Virus record (IMG/VR): IMGVR_UViG_3300042673_001787 | Coordinates: 1 to 64,000 of that record | Length of the DNA: 64,000 bases | Direction: 5' to 3' (one strand) | Origin: a virus | The notes under the pieces: generated by a model | Databases searched by the model: none | Seen by the model: the letters and a program-made list of their open reading frames with translations, nothing else | What the model was told of the DNA's origin: nothing | Part shown: positions 32,748 through 38,800 of the stretch, one piece after another | How the letters are laid out: every line of letters starts with the position of its first letter | Position numbering within the stretch: the stretch's first letter is position 1 | Position numbers and translations under genes: made by a program

Positions 32748-32937
32748 TTGATGCCTTTTTTGAATCATAGTCTTGTATGCAATGTATAAGCCTATTAATA
32801 ATACCCACTTTAAGTATATCATACATATCAGCGGCTTTAAAGCTGATTCTGCTTGTTAACCCAGCCGTAAGTATATCGCATGGTATGTAATCTACTAACC
32901 TTCTAACCTGAAGGTTGGCCCTCTCCCTCTTCCTCAT
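32725..32937 (-). CDS. array member 24
   Basis: 70 residues, MRKRERAN start. Less typical after residue 10 (LVDYIPCDILTAGLTSRISFKAADMYDIL), and the end (SKKASNEAKRNT) runs into the next gene. The tail may be a degraded extension past a lost stop. Confidence 0.7.
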   Translation of the reverse strand: MRKRERANLQVRRLVDYIPCDILTAGLTSRISFKAADMYDILKVGIINRLIHCIQDYDSKKASNEAKRNT

Positions 32938-33119
32938 TCTTCGCCCTCGATTTCTGATTTAATTAACAATATAATACCGCTACATACAGAATTGTTTGTC
33001 AAAGATGAATCAATATAATGATTTACGCGGCCACTAGAATATAAACGAAATGGTATGTCTTTATTCAACCTCATTCGTGTTCTGAAAAAGAATTTATCTA
33101 ATTGCTTACGTTTCTTCAC
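32934..33119 (-). CDS. array member 25
   Basis: 61 residues, MKKRKQLDKFFF. The body is divergent and strand-like (VNHYIDSSLTNNSVCSGIILLI). It ends EIEGEE, similar to the QREGEE end of the leader gene at 34239, and has no typical family end. Confidence 0.7.
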   Translation of the reverse strand: MKKRKQLDKFFFRTRMRLNKDIPFRLYSSGRVNHYIDSSLTNNSVCSGIILLIKSEIEGEE

Positions 33120-33120
33120 A

Positions 33121-33300
33121 TTAGCTCCAATTAGCTACTATGTTCCTAACTTGTTTATATAATTCCCAATAAATGTCTTCACGTAGTTCGTGGTATATTT
33201 TTTGGTGTAATTTAAAATGCAAATTTGCATCAAGTTGATCGTGGTATTTTTCATAGATTTTTTCATGAAAATTTTTTTCAATAAATTCTCGTTTTCTCAT
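33121..33300 (-). CDS. array member 26
   Basis: 59 residues from the ATG at 33300, which forms an ATGA overlap and starts MRKREFIE. An ATG at 33309 would add MAQ. The body (IYEKYHDQLDANLHFKLHQKIYHELREDIYWELYKQVRN) is one of the best period-4 examples, with many His and Tyr. Confidence 0.8.
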   Translation of the reverse strand: MRKREFIEKNFHEKIYEKYHDQLDANLHFKLHQKIYHELREDIYWELYKQVRNIVANWS

Positions 33301-33479
33301 CTGTGCCATCTTACGAGAGAATTTGCTATATGTCTTCTCAATTCACGCCTAATGCAATTCATCTTGTCGTCTAAAAATATAAAATACAATCTATCGTACA
33401 AACTATCATCTAATCTAGACTTTATGGCTGTATGCATTTTTATATAAAACATGTCGTCCATGTGAATATGTTTCTTCAT
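33297..33479 (-). CDS. array member 27
   Basis: 60 residues, MKKHIHMD, the only member without Arg4 (His instead). The rest is typical: SRLDDSLYDRLYFIFLDDKMN and the end CIRRELRRHIANSLVRWHR, strongly basic. Confidence 0.75.
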   Translation of the reverse strand: MKKHIHMDDMFYIKMHTAIKSRLDDSLYDRLYFIFLDDKMNCIRRELRRHIANSLVRWHR

Positions 33480-33655
33480 TTTGACCTCACATCTTTTAAA
33501 TAGGCATAGAGCTTAATTTTCATTTCTTGGTTAGCCCCTTCGCGAACTATATCCATAAGTCTGTTAAAATAGTCATCTTTTACGACTTTACCTGAATTCT
33601 TAGCAAGAGAGAGCAATAGTCTATGGTATGCATCAATTGAATTTCTTCTTCTCAT
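33476..33655 (-). CDS. array member 28 (short)
   Basis: 59 residues, MRRRNSID start. Middle LLLSLAKNSGKVVKDDYFNRLMDIV, end MKIKLYAYLKDVRSK. ATGA overlaps on both sides. A short frame easily missed by size cut-offs. Confidence 0.75.
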   Translation of the reverse strand: MRRRNSIDAYHRLLLSLAKNSGKVVKDDYFNRLMDIVREGANQEMKIKLYAYLKDVRSK

Positions 33656-33843
33656 TTTAATTCCTCTTGCCTTAAGAAATCGCTTATGTGTCTATACAAG
33701 TGATAGTAAAGGTTATCATCTAAATTGTCGCGAAATTGCCATCTAAGATATGCCCCAAGTTCATCGTCTATGCGCCAAGATAAGGTGCGGTCAACTAATC
33801 GCCAAAAAAATTTAGAATCATCAATCTGGTCTCTTTTCCTCAT
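33652..33843 (-). CDS. array member 29
   Basis: 63 residues, MRKRDQID start. ELGAYLRWQFRDNLDDNLYYHLYRHISDFLRQE shows uninterrupted four-residue hydrophobic steps over more than 30 residues. Tryptophan-rich for its size. Confidence 0.8.
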   Translation of the reverse strand: MRKRDQIDDSKFFWRLVDRTLSWRIDDELGAYLRWQFRDNLDDNLYYHLYRHISDFLRQEELK

Positions 33844-34037
33844 TTAGTGGCCTTAATTTGTCTTATGTGTTTAGTAATTTCTATTTCGATATTAACATGA
33901 AGCAATAGGTAGAGATCAGGTCTAGTGCTGTACCATACTTTGTCCCAAACGTATTCAGTTGTGATCATAGACTGGCTATAAAGCTTATTGTAGAGATACT
34001 TTTTAAGAAAATCACTTAGCTGCCTTCTTTTGACCAT
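33840..34037 (-). CDS. array member 30
   Basis: 65 residues, MVKRRQLSDF. Middle TTEYVWDKVWYSTRPDLYLLL; end HVNIEIEITKHIRQIKATK, in which the period-4 steps are Ile/Val rather than Leu. Four bases separate it from the upstream member. Confidence 0.75.
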   Translation of the reverse strand: MVKRRQLSDFLKKYLYNKLYSQSMITTEYVWDKVWYSTRPDLYLLLHVNIEIEITKHIRQIKATK

Positions 34038-34041
34038 ATAT

Positions 34042-34242
34042 TTACCTTATATTCCGATTCGCAATAAAATATCTTACTTGCTTTTGCAACTCAGCAACAT
34101 CAACAGGTCTGAGTCGATTATCTAACAAGATATCCATAATAGTATATTCTGTAACTTCTTCAGGTTCTTGAATTACATCTAGAATGTACCTTACTTGATA
34201 GAACAAGGCGTTATGTACTTCTGCCTGCTCGCGTTTCCTCAT
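34042..34242 (-). CDS. array member 31 (promoter-proximal)
   Basis: 66 residues, MRKREQAE start. The middle (DVIQEPEEVTEYTIMDILLDN) is acidic. The end VAELQKQVRYFIANRNIR fits the family. Its ATG overlaps the leader gene's stop by ATGA. Confidence 0.8.
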   Translation of the reverse strand: MRKREQAEVHNALFYQVRYILDVIQEPEEVTEYTIMDILLDNRLRPVDVAELQKQVRYFIANRNIR

Positions 34243-34418
34243 TCTTCACCCTCACGCTGCACTTCAACCAATAACACTGGAACTGGATCGAAATAAACGT
34301 CGTTATTATAAATAGTTGCCCAATCTGTCTTTGCTACAGACACCTCTTCTTTGCTCAAGTTTTCGGCAATAACCTTCTTTTCTCTATTTCTAACAACTAA
34401 AAGCTTATATAATTCCAT
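34239..34418 (-). CDS. leader gene of the array operon (not a family member)
   Basis: 59 residues from the ATG at 34418, preceded by GGAAATAATT; an ATG at 34430 would add four residues. The sequence (MELYKLLVVRNREKKVIAENLSKEEVSVAKTDW...VPVLLVEVQREGEE) looks like a small beta-rich fold and lacks the family start. As first gene behind the array promoter it may be a regulator or an unrelated early protein. ATGA coupling to member 31 makes all downstream translation depend on it. Confidence 0.65.
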   Translation of the reverse strand: MELYKLLVVRNREKKVIAENLSKEEVSVAKTDWATIYNNDVYFDPVPVLLVEVQREGEE

Positions 34419-34453
34419 AATTATTTCCATAACTTAATGATGTTAATGCAATT

Positions 34454-34486
34454 CCGCACAAATTGTTTGAGCAACTTTGTATGCGG
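34454..34486 (-). other. 5'-leader hairpin of array transcript
   Basis: On the minus strand CCGCA(TA)CAAA pairs with TTTGTGCGG across a short loop, with further pairing inside. Transcription from the promoter at 34499-34509 would start near 34492, so the hairpin would sit close to the mRNA 5' end. There it could protect a long polycistronic message. Confidence 0.45.
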
Positions 34487-34498
34487 CACCACCTAATA

Positions 34499-34509
34499 AT
34501 ATTACCACA
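34499..34509 (-). promoter_or_regulatory. extended -10 promoter of the array operon, TGTGGTAATAT
   Basis: Minus-strand TTTTGTGGTAATATTATT with -10 TAATAT at 34499-34504, preceded by TGG. Shares the TGTGGTA block with three other probable early promoters. About 75 bases of leader follow before the ATG at 34418. Confidence 0.55.
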
Positions 34510-34574
34510 AAACTTGAATAAAATCAACCTGAAATGCCATATACCCTAATATATTGTAATATATAGCAGTTTAA

Positions 34575-34592
34575 CCTAATCTTATAGATAAT
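34575..34592 (+). promoter_or_regulatory. putative late promoter motif (CCTAATCTTATAGATA)
   Basis: A full consensus copy, 79 bases before the GTG at 34654. It restarts plus-strand virion transcription after the array. The 223 bases between 34431 and 34653 hold only this, the array promoter, the hairpin and a leader ending AGAGAGGAGTAAA. Confidence 0.65.
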
Positions 34593-34653
34593 TCCTGCAA
34601 TCAGAAATGCTTGTTGGTCTTTTGGCCCAGATGGTCCCAAAGAGAGGAGTAAA

Positions 34654-35301
34654 GTGGCATTACAAAAAATAGACTCATTAGCTTTAGGTCGAGGTTCTTT
34701 AACCGATAACGCGAACGCTGCTATTGTATTTTCTTCAAACAACCTAGTAGATTACTGGGATGTTTCAACTACTTACTCACAATATAATTGCTTAGAATAC
34801 TCTGGAAAGATGTACCGTTCCAAAGTAAATTCAAACGTAGGTCTACAGCCCGATACTAACCCAAACAGTTGGGAAGTATTATATACCGGAACAAAAGATG
34901 GCGATGTAGCTATTGTTATTCAAGGGTCTTCTTCAACTATTTATCAAAGAGCTGCTAACATTTGGACTGGCGTCGGCGAAGTTCCGTTAACAATCACCTT
35001 AGTAGATGGCCAAGCTACGTTAGCAGATGCTTTGGTTTTCGTTGGTTCATCTAAACCATTTGCAAATATCGAATACACATTACAAAGAACTACTGGTAAT
35101 GGCCGTAAAAGAAAAGGCGATTTCAACATATTAAATGACGGCTTTAGCTCCGTTGCTTATGATCATTCCTTTACAGAAATCGGTAACGATGTAAGCGCTT
35201 GGCTCTCTATTGTTATGGAATCTGGAAGCGTTAAATTAAAATATACTTCTGATCTAGAAGGGGTTCCACTCACTCTTAAATATGTTTTAAAAGGATTCTA
35301 A
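34654..35301 (+). CDS. fibre/adhesin protein with carbohydrate-binding-like module
   Basis: 215 residues, GTG start with GAGGAG upstream. Residues about 28-72 (VDYWDVSTTYSQYNCLEYSGKMYRSKVNSNVGLQPDTNPNSWEVLY) resemble a CBM5/12-type fold (W-x-x-x-x-x-Y-x-x-x-x-x-V-x-Y-x-G-x-x-Y-x-...-P-x-x-x-x-x-W). The same module is inserted in the giant wedge protein near residue 1690. The C-terminal half (VPLTITLVDGQATLADALVF...YTLQRTTGNGRKRKGDFNIL...TEIGNDVSAWLSI) looks like a compact beta domain. It is the first gene of the adhesin unit and is TAATG-coupled to the next. Probably a virion surface protein. Confidence 0.65.
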   Translation: MALQKIDSLALGRGSLTDNANAAIVFSSNNLVDYWDVSTTYSQYNCLEYSGKMYRSKVNSNVGLQPDTNPNSWEVLYTGTKDGDVAIVIQGSSSTIYQRAANIWTGVGEVPLTITLVDGQATLADALVFVGSSKPFANIEYTLQRTTGNGRKRKGDFNILNDGFSSVAYDHSFTEIGNDVSAWLSIVMESGSVKLKYTSDLEGVPLTLKYVLKGF

Positions 35302-35531
35302 TGAGCAGTCCAATTGAACAATTACTACGAGAGCAAGTTGTTGAGCTTACCAAGCTTTTAGAACTTAAAGATGCTAGAATTAGAGAGCTTGAGGCTTTAC
35401 GAAGTATCCCTGGGAATATAATTTTTCCAGTGGACATATTGACTACTACATTTGAACCAGCCAATGCTAACGCTATCGAAACAGTCACTGCTGCAAATAT
35501 TGATATCTCCAAATTTCTTAGGGGGGAATAA
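35301..35531 (+). CDS. small coiled-coil protein
   Basis: 76 residues. Residues 4-34 form a strong coiled coil (IEQLLREQVVELTKLLELKDARIRELEAL). A hydrophobic/polar tail with a run of Thr, Ala and Asn follows. TAATG overlaps join it to both neighbours. It could trimerise an adjacent fibre or act as its assembly factor. No family recognised. Confidence 0.6.
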   Translation: MSSPIEQLLREQVVELTKLLELKDARIRELEALRSIPGNIIFPVDILTTTFEPANANAIETVTAANIDISKFLRGE

Positions 35532-36685
35532 TGAGTTACGATTCTAATCAGCCCAAAAATCAAGGCAATACTAAATTATCAGAAATAGCAATCGACAGAC
35601 AAATTCCTTTTTTAGCTAACTCTGATGAGCAGGAAAACGCTTTAGTTACTTTAGAAAATACTTTTAAAGCAATCGCTGAATTGTCTAGAAAAACTAATTA
35701 CATACTTCATTCTGAAGGTGGTCAAATCACTTGGACTGGAACACAGCTTCGTTTCGATGCCAACACTCTTGTTAATTCTATGAGCATGGAAATATTAGCA
35801 ACTGAAGGTTCTGTAAATAGCTCTATGGTATTAAGACTTCAAGGTGGAGCTACAAACACGCTTACAACTTTTGAATACATTGATATCGCTGACGGCGAAT
35901 TAGTTTATCTAGAATTAGATTCTGCATTGTTAGTTGACCAAGGAAGTTCTTTCAATCTTGAAAACGGAATTAACGGCGGTTCAACTAGCACTGGATTTAG
36001 AGTTGTTAAGCAACCTATGTCTACTGCAATGCCAAAACTTGAAATAACTACTACTGGTTCGTCTTCAATATTTAGTATTCCATTGGCCTTAAGACGCGGT
36101 AACGACTTGTTATTTGTTCCGCATGGTATCATGTGGCCAGCAGGAACTACTTCTCAATTGGGAGCAGTTTTAGTTTCTGGCGCAACTGCTTATCCAGAAA
36201 AATTTGCTTCTAATCAAACAGAATTACAACAAGCTATCACAGACTTAACTGCTTTGGGTGGCGGAATTATTCTTATAACGAAAACTTTTACCATATCTTC
36301 TGGCGTTACTTTAACTAATGGCATTAAAATTTTAGGTCGAGGAATGGACAAACTTTCAAGCTCAGTTGATTCTGGCGCTATTAAAATTGCATCTGGCGGA
36401 TATATTGAATTAGGTAACAGATGTATTTTAGACGGTTTAAACATTGAGACATTAGCTGGGCACAATAGCTATACAGTTCTTGTAACCGGAAACTATTGCA
36501 GAATTAGAGATTGCCGTATTAACTTAACTAATTCAACTAATAATACATCAACTGTCGGTGCATTAGTTAACGGATCGAATAATAGAATAAATGATTGCGC
36601 TTTTAATGACGTAGTTTCTACTAATAAAATTGGTATAAACTATGTTGGTTCTAACAACGCAGATTTGGATTGTGAAGACACATAA
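35531..36685 (+). CDS. tail spike with right-handed beta-helix
   Basis: 384 residues. The N-terminal 200 residues are a beta-rich connector (ALVTLENTFKAIAELSRKTNYILHSEGG...). From about 215 a pectate-lyase-like beta-helix begins: NQTELQQAITDLTALGGGIILITKTFTISSGVTLTNGIKILGRG, then coils such as NYCRIRDCRINLTNS and SNNRINDCAFNDVV. Only four to five coils are present and the protein ends soon after, so catalytic capacity is uncertain. It may bind rather than cleave polysaccharide. TAATG overlap with the first collar protein. Confidence 0.7.
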   Translation: MSYDSNQPKNQGNTKLSEIAIDRQIPFLANSDEQENALVTLENTFKAIAELSRKTNYILHSEGGQITWTGTQLRFDANTLVNSMSMEILATEGSVNSSMVLRLQGGATNTLTTFEYIDIADGELVYLELDSALLVDQGSSFNLENGINGGSTSTGFRVVKQPMSTAMPKLEITTTGSSSIFSIPLALRRGNDLLFVPHGIMWPAGTTSQLGAVLVSGATAYPEKFASNQTELQQAITDLTALGGGIILITKTFTISSGVTLTNGIKILGRGMDKLSSSVDSGAIKIASGGYIELGNRCILDGLNIETLAGHNSYTVLVTGNYCRIRDCRINLTNSTNNTSTVGALVNGSNNRINDCAFNDVVSTNKIGINYVGSNNADLDCEDT

Positions 36686-37371
36686 TGGCAGCAAGATCAG
36701 GTTTAAATATAAATAACTCTACAATGCAAGGCCACCTTGGTTACGAAAAGCCAGGGACTGTAAAGCCGTGGTCTTCAAATGTCTATCCTCCTGGGTGGAT
36801 AGAGTGTAATGGTATACCAGTTTCAAGGACTTTGTATCCAAATCTTTTTGGTATATACGGTACAACTTATGGAGCTGGTGACGGTTCAACAACTTTTGGT
36901 ATTCCAAATTTGGTTGGCAGAGTTCCAGTTGGTGCTGGTACTTATACTGATCCAGTATCTGGTTCTGTAACTAGAGTATTAGGTGCATCGAATGGTGCTG
37001 AAAAACATTTATTGCTTTCAGCAGAAAGTGCATTGGTTCAACACAAACACAACATAAATGTAAATTCTGTTTCATCAAATAGCCATCAACATTATGGAGT
37101 GTACCATAGCACATCTCAGACGAATGTAGACCCAGCCGTGTATCCAAATGAAAATCTGCCATTAGCTTTACATTACAGTGATTTTGGTGCATGGTTTGCT
37201 TATTCAATAAGAGGACACGAATCTGCCGCAGATAGAGGGGCTAGCTCAACTTCTGGTAATCATTATCATGTGACTTCGGGGGGCGTTATGTCTTCAGCTG
37301 CTGCCAATGCAGCAAATTCACATAACAATATGCAACCATATTTAGTTCAAAGATGGATAGTGAAGGTTTAA
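36685..37371 (+). CDS. phage tail collar-domain protein A
   Basis: 228 residues. The collar domain at about 20-90 (GTVKPWSSNVYPPGWIECNGIPVSRTLYPNLFGIYGTTYGAGDGSTTFGIPNLVGRVPVGAG) has the PxGWxxCxG and FxxPxxxGR motifs. Then come TYTDPVSGSVTRVLGASNGAEKH, a variable His-rich head, and the shared end HNNMQPYLVQRWIVKV. Such proteins sit at fibre tips, where paired His residues may bind iron. First of three tandem paralogues. Confidence 0.85.
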   Translation: MAARSGLNINNSTMQGHLGYEKPGTVKPWSSNVYPPGWIECNGIPVSRTLYPNLFGIYGTTYGAGDGSTTFGIPNLVGRVPVGAGTYTDPVSGSVTRVLGASNGAEKHLLLSAESALVQHKHNINVNSVSSNSHQHYGVYHSTSQTNVDPAVYPNENLPLALHYSDFGAWFAYSIRGHESAADRGASSTSGNHYHVTSGGVMSSAAANAANSHNNMQPYLVQRWIVKV

Positions 37372-37372
37372 T

Positions 37373-38110
37373 ATGGCAGCAAGACTTGGATTAAATACAA
37401 CAACTCAATCAATACAAATAACAGACGGTGCAGTTACTACAGGAACAGTAATTTGTTGGGGCGGAGCTACTATTCCATCTGGTTGGTTAGAATTAGATGG
37501 ATCATCTTTATCTCGAACTGATTACGCTAGACTGTTTTCTATTTTAGGTACAATTTACGGATCTGCAGACAGTTCACATTTTAATCTTCCCAATTTGGCA
37601 GGGAGAGTTCCAATTGGTTCTGGTACTTACACTGACCCAGTGTCTGGTTCAGTCATTAGATTTTTAGGAACTTCAAATGGCGCTGAAAAGCACAAAGTAT
37701 TAAATGCAGAATCAGGAGAAGTTGCCCATTCGCATGCAAGAGGGTCTGTGCTTTCAGTATCGGCAGGAAATCATACACACTATACAATGTCAAAATATTT
37801 TGGAACTGGAATAATTGAATTTCACACAGTTCCAAATTATGGCAATGTTGCATATTCATTAATGGGCGGTATGGTTTTTGGTGGCGCTGCTTCAAAAGTT
37901 TCTTTTTCATCAGTTCTTGGTATTTATACTGGACTTGAGCCATCAAGAATACAAACATCGTATGCTGTTGGCTCTGGATATAATAGTTCTGGTCAACATA
38001 CGCACACAGGTCCTAATACTGATTTATCTTTTACAAGCATATCTGAATTAGCAACTGCGCATAATAATATGCAGCCATATATAGTACAAAAATGGATTAT
38101 AAAGGTGTAA
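37373..38110 (+). CDS. phage tail collar-domain protein B
   Basis: 245 residues, paralogue of its neighbours. Collar part (GTVICWGGATIPSGWLELDGSSLSRTDYARLFSILGTIYGSADSSHFNLPNLAGRVPIGSG) and the end AHNNMQPYIVQKWIIKV are conserved. The region between about residues 115 and 225 differs almost completely from A and C, and carries pairs of His (SHARG..., NHTHYTM, QHTHTG). One base separates it from A. Confidence 0.85.
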   Translation: MAARLGLNTTTQSIQITDGAVTTGTVICWGGATIPSGWLELDGSSLSRTDYARLFSILGTIYGSADSSHFNLPNLAGRVPIGSGTYTDPVSGSVIRFLGTSNGAEKHKVLNAESGEVAHSHARGSVLSVSAGNHTHYTMSKYFGTGIIEFHTVPNYGNVAYSLMGGMVFGGAASKVSFSSVLGIYTGLEPSRIQTSYAVGSGYNSSGQHTHTGPNTDLSFTSISELATAHNNMQPYIVQKWIIKV

Positions 38111-38111
38111 T

Positions 38112-38789
38112 ATGGCAAAAAGATCAGGATTAACCACAAATAATCATTCAATAAAAAAAGGCGAAGGTTTAGAGCCATCTGGAACTATTAAAGTATGGTC
38201 CATGGCTACCATTCCATCTGGTTGGTTAGAATTAGATGGGTCTGCGATTACACAGGCTCAATACCCACTATTATATAGTATATTTGGTGCAAATCTTCCT
38301 AACATGATTGGAAGAACAGTAATTGGTGCTGGTACTTACACTGACCCAGTGTCTGGTTCTGTAACCAGAATTCTCGGAAGTTTTAATGGTGCCGAGAAGC
38401 ATCAATTAACTGCTGATGAAATTGGAAATCCAACTCATTCTCACAATACAAGCACTATTACTTTAGATTACGCAGGTGAACATAAGCATTATATGTTTAT
38501 GAAAGACACTGACCCTATTACGTTTTCGGTAGAACAATCAAATGATATAACTTCATTAAATCCATCTTATAAAACAGATATGTCATGGTATTTTAGTGGC
38601 GCTACAGATTATGGATATTATTTCTATTCAACACCTAGCGGCCAGGCTGATGCCGGAGCAAGCAGTATAAGCGGTGCCCATTCTCACACACTGACTGGGG
38701 ATTTGGCCAATTCTACACCTGCATCAGCAGTAAACAAACACAATAACATGCAACCATACTTAGTCCAAAAGTGGATAGTTAAAATATAA
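38112..38789 (+). CDS. phage tail collar-domain protein C
   Basis: 225 residues. The collar part is slightly shortened: the strand segment around 'YGxADxSxFxLPNLxGR' reads FGANLPNMIGRTVIGAG. The variable region has HSHNTS, EHKHYMFMK and AHSHTLTG. It ends KHNNMQPYLVQKWIVKI. SGWLELDGS is shared exactly with B, so B and C are the closer pair in the collar part. The three genes may supply alternative tips. Confidence 0.85.
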   Translation: MAKRSGLTTNNHSIKKGEGLEPSGTIKVWSMATIPSGWLELDGSAITQAQYPLLYSIFGANLPNMIGRTVIGAGTYTDPVSGSVTRILGSFNGAEKHQLTADEIGNPTHSHNTSTITLDYAGEHKHYMFMKDTDPITFSVEQSNDITSLNPSYKTDMSWYFSGATDYGYYFYSTPSGQADAGASSISGAHSHTLTGDLANSTPASAVNKHNNMQPYLVQKWIVKI

Positions 38790-38800
38790 AGGATAATATT

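Larger units (their letters stand above)
28314..34242 (-). other. gapless array of 31 tiny paralogous genes
   Basis: Thirty-one minus-strand frames of 56-82 codons cover 5.9 kb without a non-coding gap. Nineteen junctions overlap by ATGA, one is TAATG, eight have 0-4 bases between, and two overlap further (23 and 32 bases). Almost all begin M-[KRIVT]-K-R-[EKD]-Q-[IL]-[DNE]. Arg4 is kept in 30 of 31. The C-terminal third often has hydrophobic residues every fourth position with Gln/Arg, such as QLRDQLREHVRN, QLRLHVK or LYRQLESQV. The middle varies strongly. No membrane segments, signal peptides or Cys clusters are seen. Two more relatives lie at 3613 and 3807. The start signature may partly reflect selection for good translation starts rather than protein function. 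I recognise no known family. Confidence 0.85.

Noticed and set aside
32538-32822. N-terminal hydrophobic extension of array member 23 (signal peptide or membrane anchor)
   Set aside because: The extension overlaps the upstream gene by 98 bases and precedes the family start MRRRE at 32747, which has the normal array junction.
28314-34242. CRISPR-like or toxin-antitoxin array
   Set aside because: No regularly spaced identical repeats, and no alternation of two gene types; every unit is the same family in one direction.
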